This document shows, one piece after another, positions 32,789-40,810 of a stretch of DNA of 64,000 nt; within the stretch, counting starts at the first letter, position 1; each line of letters opens with the position of its first letter. This DNA comes from JAMCRM01 sp035561075. GTDB taxonomy: Bacteria > Acidobacteriota > Terriglobia > Bryobacterales > Bryobacteraceae. Both the position numbers and the translations under genes were made by a program. The DNA is taken from assembly GCA_035561075.1 (NCBI GenBank), contig DATMYF010000180.1, positions 62,001-126,000 on the forward strand, in the 5' to 3' direction. The notes beneath the pieces are model-generated. The model was given only the letters and a program-made list of their open reading frames with translations, made no database searches and was not told the DNA's origin.

Positions 32789-33247
32789 ATGCCGCACATC
32801 GCGACCGCGTACTTCGGGCGCCTCCCCTACCAACCTGAATCGGTGATCGACTTCCCTGCCGGGCTGCCGGGCTTCGAGAATGAGCGCCGGTTCCTGCCGG
32901 TGGAACTTCCGGAGTATCACCCCCTGGTATTCCTCCAGAGCCTGGAGCCCCAGGGCCCCTGCTTCCCCACCCTGCCGGTAACGGCCGTGGAGCCGGGGTA
33001 TGAACTGGAAGTCGTGCCGGAAGACCTGGAACGGGTGGGGCTGTCCGGGCGCCGTCAGCCGGTCATGGGACGCGACGTGCTCGTGCTGGCTGTCCTCACC
33101 GTCTCGGAGGCGGGCATCACGGCCAACCTGCTGGCGCCGGTGGTGGTGAACCTGGCCAACCGAAGGGCCGTGCAGGCCATCCGGCCGGAGCCGCGCTACT
33201 CGCACGCGCACCCCGTGGAAACCGCAGAGGTGGCCGTGTGCTCATGA
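32789..33247 (+). CDS. fliW: Flagellar assembly factor FliW
   Basis: 152 residues. MPHIATAYFGRLPYQPESVIDFPAGLPGFENERRF is the standard FliW opening, so the start is firm, yet there is no Shine-Dalgarno and the -10 is 7 nt away, implying a leaderless transcript. FliW binds flagellin or CsrA and thereby releases or blocks repression of flagellin translation. It overlaps csrA by 10 bp, and fliC follows: all three partners in one unit. Confidence 0.95.
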   Translation: MPHIATAYFGRLPYQPESVIDFPAGLPGFENERRFLPVELPEYHPLVFLQSLEPQGPCFPTLPVTAVEPGYELEVVPEDLERVGLSGRRQPVMGRDVLVLAVLTVSEAGITANLLAPVVVNLANRRAVQAIRPEPRYSHAHPVETAEVAVCS

Positions 33248-33546
33248 TGATGCGCCGCGCGGGAGAGGCCATCCGGATCGGGGACGACGTGGAGATCCAC
33301 ATCGCCCGCATCGGCCGCTCGCGCGTGAAGCTCGCCATCGACGCCCCCCGGGAGGTGCGGGTGGTAGCGCGGGAGGTTCAGGTGGTAGAGGACCAGAACC
33401 GCGCCGCGGCGGCCGCAGCCGGTCTGTTCGCCCGGGCCCGTCAAAAAAACGGGCAAGTTCCCGCACCCTCCGCCGATATGGAAATCGAGGTTGATCCCGG
33501 GCATCCGCGAAGGCGGGGAACCCGGGCCCGGCAAGACGCCGGGTAA
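33238..33546 (+). CDS. csrA: Carbon storage regulator CsrA with a long C-terminal tail
   Basis: 102 residues from a GTG at 33238 (MLMMMRRAGEAIRIGDDVEIHIARIGRSRVKLAIDAP aligns with MLVLTRR... of CsrA). The RNA-binding core ends near residue 55; the family is normally 60-75 residues. The extra 40-odd residues (AAAAAAGLFARARQ... then a charged tail) could be an enlarged FliW-binding region. It represses flagellin translation by covering GGA sites in the fliC leader. It overlaps fliW by 10 bp and ends 21 bp before fliC. Confidence 0.93.
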   Translation: MLMMMRRAGEAIRIGDDVEIHIARIGRSRVKLAIDAPREVRVVAREVQVVEDQNRAAAAAAGLFARARQKNGQVPAPSADMEIEVDPGHPRRRGTRARQDAG

Positions 33547-33558
33547 CCCGCAAAAGGA
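33513..33558 (+). promoter_or_regulatory. fliC leader hairpin with GGA motifs (candidate CsrA target)
   Basis: GCGGG/CCCGC and ACCCGG/CCGGGT form an 11-bp stem with a 2x2 internal loop (33513-33551), spanning the csrA stop codon. One GGA is at the internal loop (33517-33519) and a second is in the fliC Shine-Dalgarno AAGGA (33554-33558), the two-site layout used by CsrA. Confidence 0.5.
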
Positions 33559-33567
33559 ATTGCAGAC

Positions 33568-35916
33568 ATGGCGTTTTCCATTCAGACCAACATCAACTCC
33601 CTGATCGCGCAGGAGAACCTGCGGGTCAATAGCGAATTCCAGGGCCGCACCATCCAGCGTTTGACGTCCGGCTTCCGCATCAACCAGTCGGGCGACGACG
33701 CCGCGGGCCTGGCCATCGCCAACAAGTTCCGCAGCGACGTGGCCGAGCTGACGCAGGGCGTGCGCAACGCCAACGACGGCATCAGCAGCCTGCAGATTGT
33801 CGACGGCGGCATGAACAACATCAGCAAGATGCTGGACCGGTTGAAGACCCTGGCCACGCAGTCCGCCTCGGCCACATTCACCGGCGACCGCGCGGTGCTG
33901 AATAATGAGTTCAGCACACTGCTCACCGAAATCGACCGGCAGTCGCAGGCCATCGGGATGGACGATGGAGGCACCCTGGCCAAGTCGCTCTCGGTCTTCA
34001 TCGGCGGCGGTCTGGCGCACGGCACCAACGAAATCTCTACGGCTAACGGATCCGTCACGATCGACCTGGCCAGCGCCGCGGTGGACACCCGCAGCCTGGG
34101 ACTGAAGGGCATGCAGGTGGTGGCGGGCACCACCGACCTCGGCAGCGCGTCGGAGACTTCCGTCGCCAAGATCCTGGCGGACACCGGCAACACGACGGAA
34201 ACCTCCGGCTACACGGATTTCTACGTTTCCGGCCCGGGTTTCTCGGGCGATGCCAAAGTGAAGGTTTCGGTGAACGTGCAGGGCGTCACCGACATGGACT
34301 CACTGGCGACGGCGGTCAACGCGGCCATCCAGGCTGCCGGCAACGGCACCACCCCGGCGGCCTCGGCGATGAAGGCTGCGGGCATTGTGGCCTCGGTCCA
34401 TACCGACGCGAACGGCGGCAAGCAACTGGCATTCACCTCCTCGACGACGGCGTTTCAGGTGCAGGCCGGGGACCGCATGGCCAATGCCATCATGGGAAAC
34501 CTTACCGGGACCACCGGTACCGCCGTAGCCACCACGGTTGCCGGCGTGGCAACCACCGCGGGAGCCTTCACCCCCACCAATGTAACGGTGCGGATTACCG
34601 GTGGCGGCATGTCGGATGCCGTGGACCTGACCTTCGAAAGCGGCTCCACCACCACAGCCCTGGCCCTCACGGACCTTTCGGCCAAGGTGGGATCCAACGC
34701 CGCCCTGCAAGCGGCCGGCATCAAGGTTAGCGGAGGTGTGGGGGAGGCCCTCACATTCACCAGCGCACAGGGCGAGCAGTTCAACGTGATGGTGACTGGC
34801 GACACCGCCAATCTCCTGGGGTTCGGATCCTTCGTGGCCGGCACCGGCGGGGCTGCGGAGTACACCAGTATCCAGGGGGCCGTGTACGATGATGCGACGG
34901 CCGCCGGCAATGCGAAGCTCGAGTTCTCCTTCAACGGCGCGACCTCGGACGCCAATGTGGTTACGATCGCCCTGGGCGCAGGGAGTGTCGCGATCGCAGA
35001 CGTAGTCGATTCGCTCAATGCGGCCTTTAACACCAACGCTACGCTTCAGGGCGCCGGACTCAAGGCTTCCGTTGCGGGTACCCAGATTACCATCAGCTCG
35101 ACCAACGACACGCAGTTCCGGGTGACGGCCGGAGGGAGCGACGCCGCCGCGGATCTCGGCTTCGGAGTAGCGGGAACCTCGTTCGCCACTCTCACGGCGG
35201 GAGCTTCGGCGGCCAGTACGGCGAACGCCACGGGAGCTACCCACACCGGAGCCCTGTCGTTCACGGCGCTGAGTTACGGCAACTCGGACCAAGCGGTCAC
35301 GGTATCGGCAATTGACGCCAAGGGCGCCATGAAGAGCGCCACCGTGACATTGCAGAATGATGCGACCGCGACCACCGGGCAGAGCATTGACGACGCGATC
35401 GCTCACATCAACCAGCAGTTGCAGCAGACCAACGATTCGACGCTGCAGCAGATCGTAGCGGTGAAGCAGAACGTCGCCGGGACTGAGAAGATCAACTTCA
35501 TCAGCTCGCTCAAGGAGTTCAGCGTCAGCGTGGGCAGTTCGGCTCACGCCCAGGGCATCGGCGGCGGGACGGCGCAAACAGTCGCCTCCACGACGTACGG
35601 CGAAGGCGCCAACATCGCCATCGAAAGCCGGGAAGGCGCTATCCAGGCGGTATCGGCGCTGGGCAACGCGGTAAAGACTCTCGGCACGGCACAGGCGGCT
35701 GTCGGTAAGGCGCAGAACCAGCTCGGCTACGCGCTGGCGCTGGCGCAGTCGCAGATTTCCAACTACTCGGGTGCCGAATCGCGAATCCGCGACGCGGACA
35801 TCGCCGCGGAAGCGGCCAACCTGACCAAGGCGCAAGTGTTGCAGCAGGCCTCGCTGGCGGCGATGGCGCAAGCCAACTCCGCGCCGCAGGCCGTGCTCGC
35901 GCTGCTGCGCGGGTAA
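33568..35916 (+). CDS. fliC: Flagellin FliC, large
   Basis: 782 residues with Shine-Dalgarno AAGGA. Residues 1-140 (FSIQTNINSLIAQENLRVNSEFQGRTIQRLTSGFRINQSGDDAAGLAIANKF) and the last about 95 (SQISNYSGAESRIRDADIAAEAANLTKAQVLQQASLAAMAQAN) are the D0/D1 helices. The middle, about 540 residues, is Thr/Ala/Gly-rich beta sequence with repeated Flagellin_IN-like units (for example VADLVDSLNAAF-like VVDSLNAAFNTNATLQGAGL and LSAKVGSNAALQAAGIKVSG). It has no Cys. Only one flagellin gene is present here. A strong terminator follows. Confidence 0.97.
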   Translation: MAFSIQTNINSLIAQENLRVNSEFQGRTIQRLTSGFRINQSGDDAAGLAIANKFRSDVAELTQGVRNANDGISSLQIVDGGMNNISKMLDRLKTLATQSASATFTGDRAVLNNEFSTLLTEIDRQSQAIGMDDGGTLAKSLSVFIGGGLAHGTNEISTANGSVTIDLASAAVDTRSLGLKGMQVVAGTTDLGSASETSVAKILADTGNTTETSGYTDFYVSGPGFSGDAKVKVSVNVQGVTDMDSLATAVNAAIQAAGNGTTPAASAMKAAGIVASVHTDANGGKQLAFTSSTTAFQVQAGDRMANAIMGNLTGTTGTAVATTVAGVATTAGAFTPTNVTVRITGGGMSDAVDLTFESGSTTTALALTDLSAKVGSNAALQAAGIKVSGGVGEALTFTSAQGEQFNVMVTGDTANLLGFGSFVAGTGGAAEYTSIQGAVYDDATAAGNAKLEFSFNGATSDANVVTIALGAGSVAIADVVDSLNAAFNTNATLQGAGLKASVAGTQITISSTNDTQFRVTAGGSDAAADLGFGVAGTSFATLTAGASAASTANATGATHTGALSFTALSYGNSDQAVTVSAIDAKGAMKSATVTLQNDATATTGQSIDDAIAHINQQLQQTNDSTLQQIVAVKQNVAGTEKINFISSLKEFSVSVGSSAHAQGIGGGTAQTVASTTYGEGANIAIESREGAIQAVSALGNAVKTLGTAQAAVGKAQNQLGYALALAQSQISNYSGAESRIRDADIAAEAANLTKAQVLQQASLAAMAQANSAPQAVLALLRG

Positions 35917-35948
35917 AACCTGATTTGCAGGCCGCACAGCCTGCTCAA

Positions 35949-35980
35949 CCCGGGGGCGGCGCGTCCGCCCCCGGGGTTTT
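35949..35980 (+). terminator. Rho-independent terminator after fliC
   Basis: An 11-bp perfect stem cccgggggcgg / ccgcccccggg (35949-35959 and 35965-35975) with a 5-nt loop, followed by gTTTT. It separates fliC from fliD. Confidence 0.9.
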
Positions 35981-35996
35981 CATCGCGCGGTGATTC

Positions 35997-37358
35997 ATGA
36001 GTACCAGCTCCATTTTCGCCGGCAATAGCCGGTACGCCAGCGACTTCCAGGCGGTCATCGACCGCACGGTGGCGATTGCCTCCCTGCCTATTTCCCAACT
36101 CAACAAGGAAAAGACGGCCCTCGAAGAACGTGCCACTGCCCTTACGGCGCTGAACGTCAAGCTTACGGCGGTCGAAACGGCCGTCGCGGGCGTGGAGAGC
36201 GCGCTGGGGAGCGGCTCCTATCAGGCATCCCTCGACGGCGACGAGGTGGGGACCGTAACGCTCGGCACCGGCGCCGCGGAGGGCAGCTATTCACTCGAAG
36301 TGATCAGCCTGGGGGCCTATTCGACCTCCATCAGCAACGACGAGGGTCTGCCCGTGGTGACGGACCCGGCGGCTCAGTCGATCAGCACATCGGCGGCGTT
36401 CACGATGAAGGTCAACGGGGTAGCGTGGTCGCTCCACCCGGCGGGAAACACGCTCTCTTCGCTCGCGGCTTCGATAAACGGCAGCGGCGCGGCGGTGCGG
36501 GCTACGGTAGTGAACGTGGGGTCGTCCTCGGCGCCGGACTATCGTTTGTCCCTCGAGAGCACCAAGCTTGGAGCGGTCAGCCTGGAACTCAGCGACGGCT
36601 CCCAACAACTGCTCACAACACAGGTGACGGGCAGCAAGGCATCGTACCGGGTGAACGGGGTGGCGCAGGCGGCCGAGAGCGAATCCCGCACTATAGCGCT
36701 GGCACCGGGGTTGACGGTGAAGCTAACGGCCGAGAGCCCGGCAGGGAAGGCCACCAGCATCACGGTGACGCGGCAGTCGTCGGTGGTAGCCAGCGCGTTG
36801 AGCACGCTGGCGGCAACCTACAACTCCGCCATGGACGAGCTTGATAAGCATCGCGGGCAAGCCGACGGCGCGCTCTCCGGCTACCAGATGGTCTATAGCC
36901 TGGGCCAGAACCTGCGCGACATGATGAACTATTACACGGGCGGCAGCGAAGGCATCTCGTCGCTTTCGGAGCTGGGGTTCAGCTTCGAAAAGAACGGGCG
37001 GCTGACGTTCAGCTCGATGGAGTTCATGGCGGCGGACATGGAAGGCGCGGGGCAGGTGACGGCGTTCCTGGGCTCCTCGTCTGAAGGCGGTTTTCTTAAA
37101 GCCGCTGCTACGGCGCTCGATTCGGCTTCGAACCCGGTTTGGGGACGGATGACCACGGAGATGGCCTCCGTAACGGAGGAGATCAACCGCACGGAAGACC
37201 GCATCGCGGACAGCCAGGAGCGGGTAGATCAGCTACAGGTAAACCTGCAGGAGCGCATGGCCGCGTCCGACGCGCTGATCGCGGGCCTCGAGCAGAGTTA
37301 CAGCTACATCAGCGCCCTGTTGGAGTCCATGAAGGCAGCCTCGGAGAGTTACGGATGA
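35997..37358 (+). CDS. fliD: Filament cap protein FliD
   Basis: 453 residues. N-terminus SSIFAGNSRYASDFQAVIDRTVAIASLPISQLNKEKTALEERATALTALN and C-terminus EINRTEDRIADSQERVDQLQVNLQERMAASDALIAGLEQSYSYISALLESM are the FliD coiled-coil ends. The middle holds hook-associated beta domains (LEVISLGAYSTSIS, FTMKVNGVAWSLHP). It caps the filament and folds arriving flagellin. It lies 16 bp after the fliC terminator and overlaps the next gene by 4 bp. Confidence 0.95.
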   Translation: MSTSSIFAGNSRYASDFQAVIDRTVAIASLPISQLNKEKTALEERATALTALNVKLTAVETAVAGVESALGSGSYQASLDGDEVGTVTLGTGAAEGSYSLEVISLGAYSTSISNDEGLPVVTDPAAQSISTSAAFTMKVNGVAWSLHPAGNTLSSLAASINGSGAAVRATVVNVGSSSAPDYRLSLESTKLGAVSLELSDGSQQLLTTQVTGSKASYRVNGVAQAAESESRTIALAPGLTVKLTAESPAGKATSITVTRQSSVVASALSTLAATYNSAMDELDKHRGQADGALSGYQMVYSLGQNLRDMMNYYTGGSEGISSLSELGFSFEKNGRLTFSSMEFMAADMEGAGQVTAFLGSSSEGGFLKAAATALDSASNPVWGRMTTEMASVTEEINRTEDRIADSQERVDQLQVNLQERMAASDALIAGLEQSYSYISALLESMKAASESYG

Positions 37359-37657
37359 GCGGCAGCCTCGAAGCGGCTTCGTCGCGCCTGCGGGCGGCGG
37401 TGGAAGCGGGAGCCTTCGGGCCGGCGCTGGCGCTGCTGCCGGAGTTCCGCCGGGAGTTCGACGGGGCGCTGGCCGGCGTGCCTCCGGGCGGCGCGGCAGC
37501 GCGCGAGATCGCCGCCCGGGCACGCGACCTGCTGGAATGGGCGCGCCGGGCGACGCTTTGCAGCCAGACGCACCTGGCCGCACAACTGGAAGCGCTGGCG
37601 TGCCTCAATGCCTATCGAGGCGCGCGCCGCGAGCATCGCTGGGAGATGGAGGGCTGA
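37355..37657 (+). CDS. Small helical protein after fliD, FliT-like by position
   Basis: 100 residues, all predicted helix (LEAASSRLRAAVEAGAFGPALALLPEFRREFDGALAG ... AREIAARARDLLEWARRATLCSQTHLAAQLEALACLNAY). The 4-bp overlap with fliD (ATGA) and size match FliT-type chaperones of FliD, but sequence identity to FliT is not visible. It ends 10 bp from the convergent kinase gene. Confidence 0.7.
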   Translation: MSGSLEAASSRLRAAVEAGAFGPALALLPEFRREFDGALAGVPPGGAAAREIAARARDLLEWARRATLCSQTHLAAQLEALACLNAYRGARREHRWEMEG

Positions 37658-37667
37658 ACCTCCGGAC

Positions 37668-39446
37668 TCAGGCGGATTCCGCGGGGGACGCCGGGTTCAG
37701 GTCGATACGGAAGGTGGCGCCCTTACCGGGGGCGCTTTCCACCGAGATGCGCCCCCCATGGTCGCTGATTACGGATTGCACGATGGCCAGGCCGAGACCG
37801 GTGCCGTGGGTCTTGGTGGTGTAGTACGGGGTGAAAAGGCGATCACACTCCTCTGGGGTGAGGCCTTCGCCGGTGTCGGAGACCTCGATACGCACGCTGC
37901 CCTCGCCTGTCAGGGTGCGGACCGTCAGGACACCCCCCTGGGGCATGGCGTCCACGGCGTTGAGCACCAGGTTCTGCAGGGCGCGCCCAATTTGTTCGGG
38001 ATCGGCGTGGGCAAGCGGCAGGTTCGGGGCGAGTTCCACTTTGGGCTCGACACCGGCCGTAGCGAATTGCGCCTGGAATACCTTCAGTGCCCCCGAGACC
38101 ACCTCATTCAGGTTGACAGGCTGGAGTTCCGGCCGCGGCATCTTGGCGAAGTCGCTGAAGCGCGCGATGATGCGCTTCAAGTTGGCGAGTTCGGCCAGGA
38201 GCGTTTCGGTGCTTTCCCGGAAGACCTCGTCAAACTGGTCGGGCGGGAGGTTGCGGGCACGTTGCACGTTTTCAATGGTGATCTGGATAGGGAACAGCGG
38301 ATTCTTGAGCTCGTGGGCGAGACGGCGGGCCAGCTCACGCCAGGCGGCCACGCGCTCGGTCTGCACCAGGTGGTCGCGCTGCTGGGAGAGTTGCCGGGTC
38401 ATCCGATTGAAAGCGTAGCCGAGCCGGCCGACCTCATCGCGGGAATGCACCGGGACGTGGACGTGCCAGTTGCCGGCGGCGACTTCACGGGCAGCCCTGG
38501 CCAGGTCCTCGACGGGCCGGGTAACGCGTGCGGTAGCCCAGCCGGCCAGGGCCACGGCGAGCAGGATTCCCGCGGCACCGGTGAGCAGCGCGGTCCACAG
38601 GAGCAGGCGTTGCAGTTCGGCCAGTTCGCGCCGTGAGCTACCCACCAGCAGCACACCGAGCAGGTTCTTTTCACGGCCCAGAAGCGGGAAGGCATGGAAG
38701 ACCTCGGCGCCGACGGCGTCGGGCGTCCAGCGGACTGTTCCGGATGCCTCCCGATGTTTCGTCCGCACCTGTTCGATGAGCGCCTCGAGGCGAGCGGCAT
38801 CGGCCAGCGGGCCGGCGTCGCCAGTGAGAAGGCTGGCGGAGAAGCGCGGGGCCAGGTTGCGATAGAGCAGCACCCGCATCCCGCCGGGCAGAGCCAGGGT
38901 CTTCAGGAAGCCGGGGTCGAGCTTCTCGCCGCCGGCGACGTAGAGCTTGCGATCCCCGGCGCTCACCACCCGCACGGCAATCAGGGCCAAGGCCGTCTCC
39001 TCAGGCAGTTCCTCGCGCTGTAAGAAGGCGCCGTGTTCCCCCGCGGCGGAGAGCCATGCGGCTTTATAACCGAAGCGCGCGGGCCATTGAGCCGAAGAAA
39101 TGATGGAGCCATCGGCGGCGGCCAGCTCCAGAAAGTCGAGCCCGTGAGCGGCGGCAAGCGCGGGGGCCTCGTTTACGTAGGGGGAATAGTCGGGCTCGGG
39201 ACCGCCGCTGGCGATGGCCAGGTCGAGCGCCGTCTCGGCGCCGGCAATCCGCTCCACCCGGCGGGCGATCTCCTCGCGGCGGCGGGCGAATTCGCGGCGG
39301 AACTGATCCACCACGGTGCCCACCCGCTGGTTCTCCACGCGCTCGAAGGCGCGGCGCGTGGTGAGCCAGACGACGGAGCCGACCAGCCCCACCGCCACCA
39401 CCACGGCGAACGTGAAGATCAACAGCAGGCGCGTCCGGAAGGTCAT
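37668..39446 (-). CDS. Sensor histidine kinase, NtrY-like
   Basis: 592 residues from ATG 39446, which overlaps the upstream stop by 4 bp. Membrane helix 8-29, extracytoplasmic sensor domain about 30-280, second helix 281-303, HAMP about 304-355, then HisKA with phospho-acceptor His378 in LAHELKNPLFPIQ and HATPase with NLVLNAVDAMPQGG, DTGEGL and GTGLGLAIVQSVISDHGG. The KNPLFPIQ form and the closing region resemble the NtrY/nitrogen-type group. There is no response regulator beside it. It is the last gene of a five-gene envelope operon, see the finding for this region. Confidence 0.9.
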   Translation of the reverse strand: MTFRTRLLLIFTFAVVVAVGLVGSVVWLTTRRAFERVENQRVGTVVDQFRREFARRREEIARRVERIAGAETALDLAIASGGPEPDYSPYVNEAPALAAAHGLDFLELAAADGSIISSAQWPARFGYKAAWLSAAGEHGAFLQREELPEETALALIAVRVVSAGDRKLYVAGGEKLDPGFLKTLALPGGMRVLLYRNLAPRFSASLLTGDAGPLADAARLEALIEQVRTKHREASGTVRWTPDAVGAEVFHAFPLLGREKNLLGVLLVGSSRRELAELQRLLLWTALLTGAAGILLAVALAGWATARVTRPVEDLARAAREVAAGNWHVHVPVHSRDEVGRLGYAFNRMTRQLSQQRDHLVQTERVAAWRELARRLAHELKNPLFPIQITIENVQRARNLPPDQFDEVFRESTETLLAELANLKRIIARFSDFAKMPRPELQPVNLNEVVSGALKVFQAQFATAGVEPKVELAPNLPLAHADPEQIGRALQNLVLNAVDAMPQGGVLTVRTLTGEGSVRIEVSDTGEGLTPEECDRLFTPYYTTKTHGTGLGLAIVQSVISDHGGRISVESAPGKGATFRIDLNPASPAESA

Positions 39447-40810
39447 TGGCGGTCCCCATCGAGCCACACGTCGGCGAGGCGCCAACCGCCCAGCCGGCCG
39501 ATGGCGGGGGGTTGCCAGACCCGCACCCGCGGGCTCACCCCATAGTCCTCGGGCAGGTGAAAAAGCGGCACCACGCGCCCGCCTTCGAGCAGCGTGCGTT
39601 CGGAGCCGCAAACGTCCTCGGGACGGTCCTGGCGGGGCCAGTTCTTATACCCGAGAGCGGCGGCCAAATCGGGCAGCGCCTGGGCGGGGTCAAGCGAAGC
39701 GACCGGTAACAAGGCAAGGCGAGCGTCGGCGCGGGCATTTCCAGGCACGGCGTGGACGGTGAGGCCGGCATCCCGGGCATTGAGCGAGATGCGTTCGGCA
39801 ATGGCGCGGGCCAGCGGGTCGCCGGCGTCGTAAGCCAAAGAGGCGGTGCGTCCGGAGGGCGGAAGCGCGGCGGCTAACTGGCGGGCGCGGGGAAGGTCCG
39901 GCGCGGACGGGAACAGAAACTCCCAGCCGCTCAACCACTGCGGCAGCAGGCCCCCGGCGATCTCGCCGCGGCGCTGGAGCAGCACGTTGTGGATGGCGGC
40001 GCGATCGATCGAGCGTGCCAGGGCTTCGCGCACGCGCGTATCGGCAGGACGGCCATCGTAGAAGACTATGGCCAGCAGGATGTTGGGAGCGGACGACCAG
40101 ACGGCGCGGTCGCGGTCGGCGGCGCGGCGCACGTCCGCGGGGGCCAGTTCCACCAGATCCGCCTTCCCCACTTCCAGGTCGATCCACTGCTCGCGAGGGC
40201 TGCGGCCCATCGAGACCTCGATGGAGTCGAGGAACGGCCTGCCGCCCCAATATTCCTGGTTGGCGGTGAAAACAGCGCGGCGGCCGCGCTCGAGGGCGGC
40301 TAGCCGGAACGGCCCGGTGCCCGTGGGGACGCCCTCGGCGCTGCGGGAATAAATATAGCCGAGCCGTCCGAGTTCGAGCAGCAGCCCCGGGGTGGGCCGC
40401 GGACATTCGATCGCCAGCGCATCGGCCGCGGCCGTAACCGTGTAGCCGGGGAGTGCCGCGGTCAGTGCGGCGGCGATGGCCGGACCGGCGGTGAGAACGG
40501 AACCATCGTGAAACCGAACCCCCGGGCGAAGGCGGAAGCGCCAGCGGCGATGGTCTGGATCGTGCGTCCAGGAGACCGCCAGGGCGGGACGCGGACGGCC
40601 TTGCCCGTCGATTTGGACCAGGCAATCGAAGACCAGCGGCATCAGGCGGCTGCCGGCGTCGCCCGGTTCGGTGGGATCGAGCGCAGCGACGGTAGCGCGC
40701 ATTTCGACGCGCAGAGTGCCGCCGTAGCGCGGGCGCCCCGCGGCGCCGGCGGTCTGGGTGAGGGCGAGAAGACTAAGAACCGCAGCCAATCGCCAGACGG
40801 TAGGCAGCAT
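39443..40810 (-). CDS. Exported family-5 solute-binding protein (peptide type)
   Basis: 455 residues, signal peptide 1-23 (MLPTVWRLAAVLSLLALTQTAGA), Shine-Dalgarno AGGA. RPRYGGTLRVEMRATVAALDP and PGVRFHDGSVLTA, GTGPFRLAALERGRRAVFTANQEYWGG and DTRVREALARSIDR are the SBP_bac_5 pattern (OppA/DppA/MppA type). No Cys for lipidation and no permease or ATPase genes nearby, so it is more likely a ligand reporter than a transporter part. It overlaps the upstream gene by 38 bp and the kinase by 4 bp. Confidence 0.88.
   Translation of the reverse strand: MLPTVWRLAAVLSLLALTQTAGAAGRPRYGGTLRVEMRATVAALDPTEPGDAGSRLMPLVFDCLVQIDGQGRPRPALAVSWTHDPDHRRWRFRLRPGVRFHDGSVLTAGPAIAAALTAALPGYTVTAAADALAIECPRPTPGLLLELGRLGYIYSRSAEGVPTGTGPFRLAALERGRRAVFTANQEYWGGRPFLDSIEVSMGRSPREQWIDLEVGKADLVELAPADVRRAADRDRAVWSSAPNILLAIVFYDGRPADTRVREALARSIDRAAIHNVLLQRRGEIAGGLLPQWLSGWEFLFPSAPDLPRARQLAAALPPSGRTASLAYDAGDPLARAIAERISLNARDAGLTVHAVPGNARADARLALLPVASLDPAQALPDLAAALGYKNWPRQDRPEDVCGSERTLLEGGRVVPLFHLPEDYGVSPRVRVWQPPAIGRLGGWRLADVWLDGDRQ

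Noticed and set aside
33436..33454. Hairpin with an A-run loop inside csrA
   Set aside because: A 6-bp stem in coding DNA without a T-tract; no evidence for attenuation.
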